This document shows positions 46,184 through 59,088 of a DNA stretch of 64,000 nt, piece after piece. Numbering within the stretch: position 1 is the first letter of the stretch; every line of letters starts with the position of its first letter. The stretch spans positions 22,450 to 86,449 of the forward strand of contig JAJXZS010000044.1 of assembly GCA_021779955.1 (NCBI GenBank). The letters are read 5' to 3'. The stretch comes from Chloroflexota bacterium (GTDB lineage Bacteria; Chloroflexota; Anaerolineae; Anaerolineales; Anaerolineaceae). Made by a program: the position numbers and the translations under genes. The notes below the pieces were generated by a model that was not told the DNA's origin, did not search any database, and saw nothing but the letters and a program-made list of their open reading frames with translations.

Positions 46184-46549
46184 TTACCACTTGGGTTCTT
46201 CGGTGAGCTGATACGACGTGCCACACCATGGACAGGTGACGACTGGCGCCCCTGCAACCATCTTAATGTCATCTGTTGACAATGTTCCGCCACATGCGCG
46301 GCATTTGAGTGAGTCCATATTGACATTCGCGGGAAGATCGATATCCATGGTAACGTTGGTGACCTGTGCGGGTTTGGGCTTTTTGGAGGCAAAATAAGCG
46401 AGCACGATTCCAACCGCAAGAAGAACCAGGCCAACCCAGAACCAGCCGCTTTGTCCTGCTGCGCGATCGGTTGAGGCGATAATGAAGAGAATGCCAAACA
46501 GGATGAATACCGCGGCCCCGATATATGCAACCACTTTTCCAGCCTTCAT
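46184..46549 (-). CDS. Two-helix membrane protein with C-terminal zinc ribbon, first gene of the Cys-tail locus
   Basis: A 121-residue protein. Two membrane helices (about 7-25 and 36-54) are followed by a short linker and a zinc ribbon (CRACGGTLS and CPWCGTSYQL). GGAGGTCTT precedes ATG 46549. It lies 31 bp upstream of the Ala-Cys-tail gene. No enzyme activity is visible; it may be an assembly or scaffold partner. A TATAAT on the minus strand at 46607-46612 is a possible -10. Confidence 0.82.
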   Translation of the reverse strand: MKAGKVVAYIGAAVFILFGILFIIASTDRAAGQSGWFWVGLVLLAVGIVLAYFASKKPKPAQVTNVTMDIDLPANVNMDSLKCRACGGTLSTDDIKMVAGAPVVTCPWCGTSYQLTEEPKW

Positions 46550-46551
46550 AA

Positions 46552-48693
<2,142 letters not shown>

Positions 48694-48701
48694 AGACTGG
48701 A

Positions 48702-49889
48702 TTGGATAAACGGATCATTTTGCGGAGTGGACGGGATCGATCCGTCCGCCTGATGCACCCATGGATATTTGCTTCCGCGATCGATGAGATAAGCGGCACA
48801 CCAGAACCCGGTGATCCTGTGACAGTTGTATCGGCATCAGGTGAAGAGCTTGGGATTGCGTCGTACAGTCCGGGGTCGCAGATCCGGGCGAGGATGTGGT
48901 CGTTTAATCCGGAAGAGAAGATTGACAGGAAGTTCTTCGAACGCAAGATCCGCAGCGCGATCGCTTTGCGAAAAGAAGTGATTCCAACGGAGAAAACAAA
49001 CGCCATGCGCTTGGTGCACGGCGAATCCGATGGATTGCCCGGCCTGATTGTCGACCGGTATGCGGACATGCTGGTGGTTCAGGTTTCAACTGCGGGGATT
49101 GAGGCCAATCGTGCAGTGATATTCGACATCCTGATGGAAGAAACTGGGGCGGCTGGCTTGTTTGAACGCTCAGACCTGGATGTGCGCCAATTGGAAGGGT
49201 TGGAGGAGCGCAAGGGTCTCGCTGCGGGCATCCTGGCTGAAGAACCGCTGGAAATTGTTGAAAACGGATTGAAATTCCAGGTGGATATCGAGTCAGGCCA
49301 AAAAACTGGATTCTTCCTGGATCAGCGGGACAATCGTGAGGCAATCCGCCCATTCGTAAGGGACAAGAGCGTGCTTAACTGCTTCTGCTATACGGGGGCG
49401 TTTACCGTATATGCACTGGCAAGCGGGGCAGAACGGGTGCTGTCGATCGATACCTCGGAGAGCGCTTTGCAGGCTGTCGACCGCAATATCCGGCTGAACA
49501 AGTTGAGCCCTGAGAAATCGGAAGTCATGAACGCGGATGTATTCAAGATCCTGCGGACGTTTCGCGATCAGGCGAGGAAGTTCGATGTCATCATCCTGGA
49601 CCCGCCAAAGTTTGCGCCAACCTTAGCGCAAGCCGAGAAGGCTGCCAGGGGATATAAGGACATCAACTTGCTGGCGCTGAAACTGCTCAATCCTGGCGGC
49701 ACGTTGATCACATTCTCATGCTCGGGAGGAATTTCGAGAGACCTATTTCAGAAGATTGTGGCGAGCGCAGCACTGGATGCAAGGGTGGAAGCCAAAATCG
49801 TGGCACAACTTTCGCAAGCGCCTGACCATCCTGTGAACCTCCATTTTCCAGAAGGCTTCTATCTCAAGGGGCTGATCTGCAAGGTTTAA
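48702..49889 (+). CDS. Class I SAM-dependent rRNA methyltransferase, RlmI family
   Basis: A 395-residue protein. An N-terminal PUA domain (RIILRSGRDRSVRLMHPWIF), a central EEHEE-type region and a SAM-binding domain (VLNCFCYTGAFTVYALASGA; motif IV DPPKFAP) match RlmI/YccW, which makes m5C1962 in 23S rRNA. The start is TTG 48702, eight bases after the ligA stop, so the two are likely co-transcribed. The exact target base is inferred from the family. Confidence 0.88.
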   Translation: MDKRIILRSGRDRSVRLMHPWIFASAIDEISGTPEPGDPVTVVSASGEELGIASYSPGSQIRARMWSFNPEEKIDRKFFERKIRSAIALRKEVIPTEKTNAMRLVHGESDGLPGLIVDRYADMLVVQVSTAGIEANRAVIFDILMEETGAAGLFERSDLDVRQLEGLEERKGLAAGILAEEPLEIVENGLKFQVDIESGQKTGFFLDQRDNREAIRPFVRDKSVLNCFCYTGAFTVYALASGAERVLSIDTSESALQAVDRNIRLNKLSPEKSEVMNADVFKILRTFRDQARKFDVIILDPPKFAPTLAQAEKAARGYKDINLLALKLLNPGGTLITFSCSGGISRDLFQKIVASAALDARVEAKIVAQLSQAPDHPVNLHFPEGFYLKGLICKV

Positions 49890-49891
49890 CA

Positions 49892-49917
49892 AAAAACACG
49901 CCGGAAGGCGTGTTTTT
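49892..49917. terminator. Bidirectional terminator between the methyltransferase gene and tmRNA
   Basis: AAAAACACGCC/GGCGTGTTTTT around a GGAA loop, with flanking A and T runs on both sides. It ends both convergent transcripts. Confidence 0.9.
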
Positions 49918-49927
49918 CGTTGCGAGG

Positions 49928-50317
49928 TGGAGATGGCGGGAATTGAACCCGCGTCCGAACGATTAGACCCTCGAACATCTACAAGCGTAGTTATTCTTCT
50001 AGGTCGCCAGCCAACGAGAGAATAACAGAAGCGAAGGCTGGCTATCCGCTCAGACCCGAAAGTCCTCTTTCGCGCACCACGCGGAGGGGTGCACGGCACT
50101 CCAACTTTTTGACGTCCGCTCTGCTACCGGTTGGAGGTCGGAGCAGGAAGACGTGGCACACGAGGTGCCATTTAGCTCTCACTCGACGCTAAGCGGCGAG
50201 AGGAAGAGCTGCGTACTGAGTGCGATTGGCACTTATGGTTTGTACTGGTTTTACGAGTTCGGTACCTCTCGGCTTGCCGTCCGGGACCAGCCTCGCCCGT
50301 CGAAGCCTGTCATCCCC
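49928..50317 (-). ncRNA. ssrA: Transfer-messenger RNA (tmRNA)
   Basis: About 390 bases. The tRNA-like ends pair as GGGGATG (5') with CATCTCC (3'), and the T arm contains GCGGGTTCAATTCCCGCC. The tag reading frame on the minus strand reads ANRTQYAALPLAA and then TAG, with the usual A-N start and hydrophobic LAA end. A TATAAT (50327-50332 on the minus strand) lies ten bases before the 5' end and is a likely -10 box. It rescues stalled ribosomes with SmpB, which is not in the window. CCA is not fully encoded. Confidence 0.95.
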
Positions 50318-50395
50318 GGCAATTCAATTATACCCTATCTCAGTTTGAGATTCTCTTATAGAATGATTAACAGGATAGGGAGAAGGTCAACAGGC

Positions 50396-50421
50396 AATAA
50401 AAAGCTCCTGACATGCAGGAG
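50396..50421 (-). terminator. Intrinsic terminator of tRNA-Val
   Basis: CTCCTG-CATGT-CAGGAG stem on the minus strand followed by CTTTTTATT; it starts nine bases after the tRNA 3' end. Confidence 0.8.
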
Positions 50422-50429
50422 TTCTCGTG

Positions 50430-50503
50430 TGGGCGAACAGGGACTCGAACCCGGGACCTCCGCTGTGTAAAAGCGGCGCTCTAACCAACTGAGCTATTCG
50501 CCC
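50430..50503 (-). tRNA. tRNA-Val(TAC)
   Basis: Acceptor GGGCGAA/TTCGCCC, D arm GCTCAGTTGGTTAGAGC, anticodon stem CCGCT/AGCGG with loop TTTACAC (anticodon TAC), T arm CCGGGTTCGAGTCCCTG. 74 bases, no encoded CCA. Confidence 0.95.
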
Positions 50504-50558
50504 TTTCGCTGTATTATAACGCATATGTCGTTGGGATATGGAGAATAGAGGAGAAGTT

Positions 50559-51344
50559 ATGCGATTTGTCAGGTTCGCCACAAAAGATCTTGGAGAACGA
50601 TACGGTTGGATGATGGGAGAGAAGGTTGGACTCCTCGAAGGAGATCTGTTCGGTGAATATCGCAGGTTGGAAGCCAATTATGAGCTGCGAACCGTACGCC
50701 TCCTTCCGCCTGTAAAAGCATCGAAAATCGTTTGCATGGGCAGGAATTATACAGAACACGCGAAAGAACACGGTGTTGAAGTGCCGGAGACGCCTTTAAT
50801 CTTCTTAAAACCACCATCCGCAGTGATCGGACCGGAAGAGGTTGTCGTCCTTCCGCCACAGTCTGTCAAAGTTGAGCATGAGGCTGAACTGGTGCTTGTT
50901 ATCGGTAAAAAGGGGCGATGGATACCTGTGGAAGATACGATGAGCTATATCTTCGGGTATACCGTGGGGAACGATGTCACAGCGAGAGACCTTCAGTTTA
51001 AGGACGGTCAGTGGACCCGATCGAAGGGCTTCGACACGTTCTGCCCGATTGGACCGTGGATCGAGACTGAACTTGACGCGAGCGACACGTTGATCACTTG
51101 CCGCGTAAATGGCGAACTGCGGCAGATGGCATCTTCCCGGGAAATGGTGTTCACCATACCCCAAATCGTCGCTTACATATCGTCGATCATGACACTTGAG
51201 CCCGGTGACCTGATCTTCACCGGAACACCAGCCGGGGTGGGTCCTCTCGAAGACAAGGACGAGGTGGTGGTGGAGATAGAAGGTATTGGCAGCTTGCACA
51301 ACCCGGTTTCACGCACGGCGGTGAATCCATTTGGCAAAAAATGA
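50559..51344 (+). CDS. Fumarylacetoacetate hydrolase (FAH) family protein
   Basis: A 261-residue enzyme of the FAH/2-hydroxyhepta-2,4-diene-1,7-dioate isomerase superfamily, which cleaves or isomerises C-C bonds in keto acids with a divalent metal. The core motifs are IVCMGRNYTEHAKEHG, KVEHEAELVLVIGKKG (metal-binding acidic residues), GYTVGNDVTARDLQ and LEPGDLIFTGTPAGVGPL. AGGAGAAGTT precedes ATG 50559; an in-frame ATG 21 bp upstream lacks a site. The substrate cannot be named. It stands alone between tRNA-Val and the sortase gene. Confidence 0.92.
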   Translation: MRFVRFATKDLGERYGWMMGEKVGLLEGDLFGEYRRLEANYELRTVRLLPPVKASKIVCMGRNYTEHAKEHGVEVPETPLIFLKPPSAVIGPEEVVVLPPQSVKVEHEAELVLVIGKKGRWIPVEDTMSYIFGYTVGNDVTARDLQFKDGQWTRSKGFDTFCPIGPWIETELDASDTLITCRVNGELRQMASSREMVFTIPQIVAYISSIMTLEPGDLIFTGTPAGVGPLEDKDEVVVEIEGIGSLHNPVSRTAVNPFGKK

Positions 51345-51431
51345 CCCATACTGCTGGCAATGAAAATTTCAAGCCGTCTACTCCGTGCAATCACAATTGA
51401 AGCCTGACCTTTGTTGTACTAAAATAGTCCT

Positions 51432-52199
51432 ATGTCCCCGACGAGCAAGAATTTAAGGCTGAACCTTCTAATCATCGCCGGCGTTATTCTGGTGATCGGA
51501 AGTGCTGTGGGGGCGATGTTCGATATATACCAGGCGCCCGAACCGAAAGCATACGGAATGTTTATCGGCCCGATGAAGCCGGTCAGAATTACGCCAACGT
51601 CGTTGCCGATTGTGGCTACGCCACCTGCTGCGACCGAAAGCGCAGAACCGACTGAGGCTGCAAATCCCGCCTTACTTGACGTGAATGCGCCAAAGAGCTA
51701 CTTTGTGCATGATTTGGGAGACCCTGCGATCGAGAAACCCGCAGTTCCCGATCGGATCGTGATCCCGTCGATCGATCTCGATGCTCCGGTGGTGTCAGCA
51801 GGCTACAACTTTGCCAAAGTCGAAGGCGAAACATATGGGCAGTGGATGGCGCCGGATTTGTTCGCAGCAGGTTGGCACACCGAATCGGCATTGCTGGGGT
51901 CAGTGGGGAACACTGTGATCAACGGTCATCACAATGTCTACGGCGAGGTTTTTGGAAGATTGGTGGATGTAAAGGTTGGAGATATCATCGAGGTCTATTC
52001 GCGCGGAAGAAAATTCAGTTTCATCGTTGCCAACCGGATGATCCTGCCAGAGAGGTTTCAACCGGCGGAAGTGCGGCTTGAAAATGCGCGCTGGATTAGC
52101 GCGACGAATGATATCAGGTTGACCCTGGTCACCTGCTGGCCGCAAACCTCGAACACACACCGCTTGATCCTCGTCGCCAGGCCGATCGAGAATCCTTAG
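51432..52199 (+). CDS. Sortase family transpeptidase
   Basis: A 255-residue protein with one N-terminal membrane helix (about 10-32), a Pro/Thr-rich linker (about 40-85) and a sortase domain. The catalytic His is in NTVINGHHNVYGEVF, the Cys in LTLVTCWPQTSNT, and the Arg in HRLILVARP. Sortases attach proteins bearing a C-terminal sorting signal to the cell surface or link pilins. No sorting-signal protein was recognised in the window. It lies apart from its neighbours, so it may be a housekeeping type. Confidence 0.9.
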   Translation: MSPTSKNLRLNLLIIAGVILVIGSAVGAMFDIYQAPEPKAYGMFIGPMKPVRITPTSLPIVATPPAATESAEPTEAANPALLDVNAPKSYFVHDLGDPAIEKPAVPDRIVIPSIDLDAPVVSAGYNFAKVEGETYGQWMAPDLFAAGWHTESALLGSVGNTVINGHHNVYGEVFGRLVDVKVGDIIEVYSRGRKFSFIVANRMILPERFQPAEVRLENARWISATNDIRLTLVTCWPQTSNTHRLILVARPIENP

Positions 52200-52305
52200 T
52201 CTAAAGCTGCGCCGGTGGTTGGCGGTAGAAGTCTTAACCGTTTTTGCGGTATAATTTGGGTACTTCGTAATCATACAAATTTTCTAAATTTCAAGGAGTA
52301 AATGT

Positions 52306-53061
52306 ATGTCCGGGCATTCAAAATGGGCAACGATTAAGCGCAAGAAAGGTGCTACCGATGCTAAACGCGGGCAGGTATTTACTCGTCTTACCCGTGAAAT
52401 TGTGATGGCAGCCAGGGAAGGTGGAGCCGACCCAGATTCCAACTTCCGATTACGTTTGGCCGTTGATAAAGCGCGATCGCAAAGCATGCCGAAGGACAAT
52501 ATCGAACGCGCTTTGAAGAGGGCGGCAGGCGAAGGCAAAGAAGGCGAAGTTTTCGAGGATGTATTTTATGAAGGCTATGGTCCCAAGGGAATTGCATTAA
52601 TCATCGAATGTGTGACAGAAAATCGGAATCGAACGGTCGCTGAAATTCGGCATTTGCTTACTCGCTCAGGTGGTAACCTGGGCGAATTAGGCTCTGTCTC
52701 ATGGCAGTTCAAGCGTGCTGCAGTATTCACTTTTCCTGCCAATAAGGTGGATTTCGATAAGGTATTTGAACTGGCTGTCGATGGGGGTGCCGACGATGTG
52801 ACCCAGGATGAAGATGAGATCGAAGTCGTTGCGCCCGTCGAATCCTTCAAAACCCTGGTCGACAAGTTCAGGGCTGCAGGGCTGCAGCCTGAAGAAGCCG
52901 AATTGCGCATGCTGCCGAATCAAGAAATGGAATTGAGCGTTGAGGATACATTGCAGGTCGTTCGGACGATCGACGCATTGGAAGAATTGGACGACGTACA
53001 GAACGTGTTCTCCAATCTGAAGGTCTCCGAAGAAGCCATGGCTGCCATGGAATCTGAATAA
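52306..53061 (+). CDS. YebC/PmpR-family protein
   Basis: A 251-residue protein beginning MSGHSKWATIKRKKGATDAK, the conserved start of the family, and with the middle KDNIERALKRAAGEG and YEGYGPKGIALIIECVTENR. Members act as transcription regulators or help ribosomes through difficult sequences. AAGGAG precedes the ATG. It is followed four bases later by ruvC, the common yebC-ruvC-ruvA arrangement. Confidence 0.95.
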   Translation: MSGHSKWATIKRKKGATDAKRGQVFTRLTREIVMAAREGGADPDSNFRLRLAVDKARSQSMPKDNIERALKRAAGEGKEGEVFEDVFYEGYGPKGIALIIECVTENRNRTVAEIRHLLTRSGGNLGELGSVSWQFKRAAVFTFPANKVDFDKVFELAVDGGADDVTQDEDEIEVVAPVESFKTLVDKFRAAGLQPEEAELRMLPNQEMELSVEDTLQVVRTIDALEELDDVQNVFSNLKVSEEAMAAMESE

Positions 53062-53064
53062 GGT

Positions 53065-53562
53065 ATGCTGGTCATTGGGATCGATCCAGGAACAGCGACA
53101 ACAGGGTACGGTTTACTCGAAGAGACGCAAGAAAAAGAACTAATTGTTGTCGACTTTGGGGTCATTCTGACCCGGTCTGACGAATTACCCGAAAAACGTT
53201 TGCAGCAAATCTATTTGGCCGTCAAGAAATTGATTCTTCTCCATCACCCAGAGCAGGCGGCGGTGGAGAAGTTGTTTTTTCAGAAAAATGTGACCAACGC
53301 TCTGGCTGTGGGGCAAGCTCGCGGCGTGGTTCTGCTTGCCATGGCTGAAGCAGGCATCCCAATTTCAGAATATTCTCCGCAAGAGGTCAAACAGTCAGTG
53401 ACGGGATACGGGGCAGCGAAAAAGAGGCAGATTCAGCAGATGGTGCAGACCATTTTGAATCTGAAGGAGTTGCCCAAGCCGGACGATGCATCCGACGCAT
53501 TGGCGATCGCAGTTTGCCATTTGCATAGTGTGGGCTATCAGGGTTTGATGTCAGGTTCGTAG
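53065..53562 (+). CDS. ruvC: Holliday junction endonuclease RuvC
   Basis: A 165-residue resolvase of the RNase H fold. The four acidic residues are seen in VIGIDPGTATTGYG, AAVEKLFFQKN and KPDDASDALAIAVCH. It cuts Holliday junctions together with RuvA and RuvB; ruvB is not in the window. It starts four bases after the yebC-type gene. Confidence 0.95.
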   Translation: MLVIGIDPGTATTGYGLLEETQEKELIVVDFGVILTRSDELPEKRLQQIYLAVKKLILLHHPEQAAVEKLFFQKNVTNALAVGQARGVVLLAMAEAGIPISEYSPQEVKQSVTGYGAAKKRQIQQMVQTILNLKELPKPDDASDALAIAVCHLHSVGYQGLMSGS

Positions 53563-53563
53563 C

Positions 53564-54376
53564 ATGATGATATCCTCCACATCCAACATCAGGATCAAAT
53601 CCATCCGCAAGTTGAAAGAGAAGAAAGAGCGGCAGGATAGCGGGCTCTTCTATATCGAAGGTTTGCGTATAGTCATCGAAGCTTTCGATAAAGGCGCAAA
53701 AATCAAAACCCTGATCGTAAATTATGACCTTCTGAAAAATGAGCGCGGACTGGCGCTTGTGGAGAAAGCCAATGAACAGGGGATCGAAGTGCTTGAAGTG
53801 TCACGCGACGTATTCGAGTCAATCGCATTGAAGCAGAATCCGCAGGGATTGGCAGCAGTGGCTGCGCAGCAGCTCTTCAAATTGGATGAGATCGACACGC
53901 GCGACTTTGGACTCTGGACGGCGTTGGATTCGATTGCCGATCCCGGAAACCTGGGGACCGTGATGCGCACAATGGATGCAGTTGGTGGGAATGGACTCAT
54001 CTTAATCGGGCCAACCGTAGATCCATACGATACGCTGGCTATGCGGGCAAGCATGGGCGCGCTGTTCTCGCTCAAAATCGTGAAAGCGAGTGCTGAAGAA
54101 TTCGCCAGGTGGAAAAGGGCAACGTCCATCCCGATGATCGGCAGCTCGGATAAGGCTTCTGAGCTCTATACCGAAGTGGAATATCCCAGGGATTTGATAT
54201 TATTAATGGGCAGCGAAAGGCAGGGGATGCAGGAGTATTTGGAGAAACTTTGCAACCAAATCGTTCGCATTTCGATGGTCGGCAGCAGCGATTCGCTGAA
54301 TCTGTCGATCGCCAATGCCGTGATCCTCTACGAAATCTTCAAACAAAGCCATGCGGGCGAACAGGATAAAAAATGA
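53564..54376 (+). CDS. SpoU/TrmH-family RNA 2'-O-methyltransferase
   Basis: A 270-residue knotted (SPOUT) methyltransferase with an N-terminal substrate-binding domain (about 10-95) and the catalytic domain. The SpoU motifs are visible: LDSIADPGNLGTVMRTMDA (motif 1), LILLMGSERQGM (motif 2) and VRISMVGSSDSLNLSIANAV (motif 3). It methylates ribose in rRNA or tRNA; the exact site is unknown. It is inserted between ruvC and ruvA and overlaps the ruvA start by four bases. Confidence 0.92.
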   Translation: MMISSTSNIRIKSIRKLKEKKERQDSGLFYIEGLRIVIEAFDKGAKIKTLIVNYDLLKNERGLALVEKANEQGIEVLEVSRDVFESIALKQNPQGLAAVAAQQLFKLDEIDTRDFGLWTALDSIADPGNLGTVMRTMDAVGGNGLILIGPTVDPYDTLAMRASMGALFSLKIVKASAEEFARWKRATSIPMIGSSDKASELYTEVEYPRDLILLMGSERQGMQEYLEKLCNQIVRISMVGSSDSLNLSIANAVILYEIFKQSHAGEQDKK

Positions 54377-54945
54377 TCGCATCAATCGAAGGAAACGTCA
54401 CGCAGGTCGGCAACGACTACGTTATAGTTAACACCCACGGAATCGGGTTCAAAGTCAACGTTCCGAAATCCGTGGTCAGTGCCATCGAACCTTACAAGGA
54501 CATCTCGCTTCATACATATTTGTTGGTGCGTGAAGATGCGTTGACGCTTTTTGGATTCGAGACTGCAAACGACAGAGACTTCTTTGTGCTACTACTGGGT
54601 GCCAATGGAGTAGGACCTAAAACAGCCCTTTCGATAGTCTCGATGCTTTCGATGGACATGATCCGCAAAGCTGTGGCGTCCGAACAGCCGGATATCTTTG
54701 CCCATGTTCCAGGTGTTGGGAAGAAGACCGCACAAAGTATCCTGCTGCACTTGCAGGGAAAAATCGCCACTTCTGAAGGGGATGTTCTGGGAACGATCAA
54801 GGAAATGGATGCCGATGTGATGAATGCGCTGACTGCTTTGGGATATAGCATTATCGAAGCCCAGGCAGCCATGCAAATGATCCCAAAGGATGCCCCGCAG
54901 GATCTCGAGACACGGATCAGGCTCGCACTGCAATATTTCTCGTAG
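54373..54945 (+). CDS. ruvA: Holliday junction DNA-binding protein RuvA
   Basis: A 190-residue protein that binds four-way junctions as a tetramer. OB-fold N-terminus (MIASIEGNVTQVGNDYVIV), helix-hairpin-helix motifs (GANGVGPKTALSIVS and HVPGVGKKTAQSI) and a short C-terminal UBA-like domain (MNALTALGYSIIEAQAAM) that contacts RuvB. ATGA overlap with the upstream methyltransferase gene. Confidence 0.95.
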   Translation: MIASIEGNVTQVGNDYVIVNTHGIGFKVNVPKSVVSAIEPYKDISLHTYLLVREDALTLFGFETANDRDFFVLLLGANGVGPKTALSIVSMLSMDMIRKAVASEQPDIFAHVPGVGKKTAQSILLHLQGKIATSEGDVLGTIKEMDADVMNALTALGYSIIEAQAAMQMIPKDAPQDLETRIRLALQYFS

Positions 54946-55067
54946 CCAAGCATGATTGCTGCCCGGTATTGCTACAAAAACTTCGCGCGATGAAGTAAAA
55001 TAGTGATTCTGGTATCGATCAATGGGTAATGTAATCTTTTTGTTCGGACATCATTACCGGAGGTTCA

Positions 55068-56738
55068 ATGACTGAATCACTTCAGCGATTTACCGATGAA
55101 CTACATCGAAAGATAGAATCATTTCAACCTCAGTTCGAAGTGCAGAATATTGGCACTGTTCTGGAGGCGGGAGATGGCATTGCTCAGGTTGGGGGACTTG
55201 CAGGCATCCGCTCACAAGAGCTGGTGGAGTTTTCCAACGGCGTCATAGGTATCGCATTCAGCCTGGAAAAGGCGCAGGTTGGCATTATTATCCTTGGCGA
55301 CTACAGCACGATCACCGAAGGAATGCAGGTGCATGCCACAGGCAGAATCGCTTCTGTGCCCGTGGGTGACGGATTGATCGGAAGGGTGGTCAATGCACTG
55401 GGCGAGCCCATCGATGGTAAAGGCGCAATCGAATTCAGCAAGTATCGTCCCATCGAACGTATCGCTGCAAGTGTAGTCGAACGAAAAGATGTGGATTCAC
55501 CGGTTCAAACCGGCATCAAAGCCATCGACGCAATGATCCCTGTTGGACGCGGACAGCGGGAATTGATCATTGGAGACCGTCAAACAGGCAAAACAGCGAT
55601 TGCAATCGATACGATCATCAATCAAAATGGGAAAGATCTGATTTGCATTTATGTAGCGATTGGCCAAAAGAAAGCAGCAGTGGCGCGGACGATCGGGATT
55701 CTTGAGCAATTTGGGGCCATGTCTCACACGATCGTGGTCGTAGCCGCGGCAGATGAGCCGGCTGCGACGCAATACATCGCACCGTATGCGGGATGCGCGA
55801 TTGGCGAGGAAATCATGGAAACAGGCAGGGATGCGCTGATTATCTATGATGACCTTTCAAAGCACGCCTGGGCGTACAGGCAGATTTCTCTCCTGCTGCG
55901 GCGTCCCCCTGGCCGTGAGGCTTACCCTGGCGATGTTTTCTATTTGCATTCGAGGTTGCTCGAACGTGCAGCCTGCCTGGCGAATAAGTACGTGATCCTG
56001 CCGAAAGAGTATCAGGGTGTACTTGCTGGACCCTTGGATTTCAAGAACCTTCCGGTATTTGACGGCCCGCAAGCTATGATGCTGGCAAAAGAAGCCCTGA
56101 AAGAATTGGACTCGCCGAAGGATTATAAGATCGTCAAGGTACAAGGCAGCGGCGGATCGCTAACAGCGCTACCGATCATCGAGACATTGCTGGGTGACGT
56201 TTCTGCGTATATCCCAACGAACGTGATCTCGATCACAGACGGGCAAATCTATCTTGAGAGCAACCTGTTCAATGCGGGCATCCGGCCTGCCATTAATGTG
56301 GGTATTTCTGTGTCGCGTGTCGGCGGCTCGGCTCAGACAAAGGCAATGAAGCAGGTGGCTGGCCGATTGAGGTTGGACATGGCTGCCTACCGCGAACTGG
56401 CAGCATTTGCCCAATTCGGTTCGGACCTGGACAAAACGACCATGGCACAATTGACACGAGGGATGCACCTTCAGGAAATCCTGAAACAACCTCAATATGC
56501 GCCAATGTCGCTGGCAAACGAGGTGATCCTCCTGTACGCAGGTACCAACGGATATTCTGATGAGGTTCAACCGGAAAAGATGAAAGCATGGGAAACCAAT
56601 TTGCTGCGCTTCATCGAAACCGGATATCCCGACATCACGAAGACTATCATCGGTGAAAACAAGTTGTCACCCGAGCTGGAGACGGAGTTGAAGGGTGCAA
56701 TTGAGGCTTTCATGTCAACCTGGCAGCACGGCATCTAG
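55068..56738 (+). CDS. atpA: ATP synthase F1 subunit alpha
   Basis: A 556-residue F1 alpha subunit. Walker A is [13 protein letters not shown] and the conserved alpha stretch [26 protein letters not shown] (split motif) and [20 protein letters not shown] are present. With beta it forms the catalytic hexamer. Longer than the usual ~505 residues, mainly at the C-terminal half. It is the first gene of the local cluster: ruvA lies 122 bp upstream and no atpB, atpE, atpF or atpH is nearby. TAAAAT near 54995 may be part of a promoter; CCGGAGG precedes the ATG. Confidence 0.96.
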   Translation: MTESLQRFTDELHRKIESFQPQFEVQNIGTVLEAGDGIAQVGGLAGIRSQELVEFSNGVIGIAFSLEKAQVGIIILGDYSTITEGMQVHATGRIASVPVGDGLIGRVVNALGEPIDGKGAIEFSKYRPIERIAASVVERKDVDSPVQTGIKAIDAMIPVGRGQRELIIGDRQTGKTAIAIDTIINQNGKDLICIYVAIGQKKAAVARTIGILEQFGAMSHTIVVVAAADEPAATQYIAPYAGCAIGEEIMETGRDALIIYDDLSKHAWAYRQISLLLRRPPGREAYPGDVFYLHSRLLERAACLANKYVILPKEYQGVLAGPLDFKNLPVFDGPQAMMLAKEALKELDSPKDYKIVKVQGSGGSLTALPIIETLLGDVSAYIPTNVISITDGQIYLESNLFNAGIRPAINVGISVSRVGGSAQTKAMKQVAGRLRLDMAAYRELAAFAQFGSDLDKTTMAQLTRGMHLQEILKQPQYAPMSLANEVILLYAGTNGYSDEVQPEKMKAWETNLLRFIETGYPDITKTIIGENKLSPELETELKGAIEAFMSTWQHGI

Positions 56739-56765
56739 CGGCTGCGTGAGGAATCAGGATTAAGA

Positions 56766-57650
56766 ATGCCCTCTACGCGCGAAATGCGAATGCGAATACG
56801 GAGTGTGAAAAACCTCGCTCAGGTGACGAAGGCCATGGAAACTGTTGCTGCGAGCAGGGTGCGCAAGGCTGTGGCAGCCAATGCAGCTTCGCGGCCGTAT
56901 TCAGAGAAAGCCTGGAAGGTGTTGTTGCACCTGGCGAGACAGCCGGGATCGGCTAGCTTGCACCCACTCTTAAGTGAACGCTCACCAATACGCAATGTAC
57001 TTGTGCTGATGGTCTCAAGCGATCGTGGCCTTGCCGGATCATATAACGTCAACATTCTGAGAAATACTCTTTTCTATTTTGACCAATTCTCACAACCTGT
57101 GAAGTATGTAACGGTTGGAAAAGTGGGCAGAGACCTCTTGCTGCGAAGACGGGCGGAGGTCGTGGCTGAGTTCACAGGGCTTAATGCCCCCGCAAAATTC
57201 CTCGAGGTCTCTCCGATTGCCCGATTGATCGTTGATGATTTCCGCAAAGAGCTCTATGACCAGGTTTTTGTCTCATTCACAAACTTCGAGAGTATGGTCA
57301 AGCAGCAGCCTGTGATCCGGAAAATTCTGCCGCTTGAAGTGGAATACGCCGGAATTGGGTATAATGTCACCCACACCAAGACCAGTTCGGTATTTACCTA
57401 TGAACCAGACCAGAATGAGATCCTCGATGAGATTATTCCGCGGTTTATCGCTACCCAAATTTACCAGGCTGTTCTCTCCTCGCAAGCTTCTGAGTTTGCG
57501 GCGAGGATGATTGCGATGCACAATGCTACAGACAATGCCAATCAACTGGTGGGAGACCTACAACTTGAATATAACAAGGCGCGCCAACAGATCATCACCA
57601 ATGAGATTCTGGATATCGTTGGTGGTGCTTCAGCTCAGGAACGATCTTAA
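56766..57650 (+). CDS. atpG: ATP synthase F1 subunit gamma
   Basis: A 294-residue central-shaft protein. Long terminal helices (TREMRMRIRSVKNLAQVTKAM at the N-terminus; ATDNANQLVGDLQLEYNKARQ at the C-terminus) form the coiled coil, and the SSDRGLAGSYNVNI stretch is conserved in gamma. It begins 27 bp after atpA and ends 30 bp before atpD. Confidence 0.95.
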   Translation: MPSTREMRMRIRSVKNLAQVTKAMETVAASRVRKAVAANAASRPYSEKAWKVLLHLARQPGSASLHPLLSERSPIRNVLVLMVSSDRGLAGSYNVNILRNTLFYFDQFSQPVKYVTVGKVGRDLLLRRRAEVVAEFTGLNAPAKFLEVSPIARLIVDDFRKELYDQVFVSFTNFESMVKQQPVIRKILPLEVEYAGIGYNVTHTKTSSVFTYEPDQNEILDEIIPRFIATQIYQAVLSSQASEFAARMIAMHNATDNANQLVGDLQLEYNKARQQIITNEILDIVGGASAQERS

Positions 57651-59078
<1,428 letters not shown>

Positions 59079-59088
59079 GGCTGGTAGA

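Noticed and set aside
46153..46530. 126-residue N-terminal extension of the Ala-Cys-tail protein
   Set aside because: It overlaps the zinc-ribbon gene in another frame, while ATG 46152 starts a clear signal peptide with a ribosome site.
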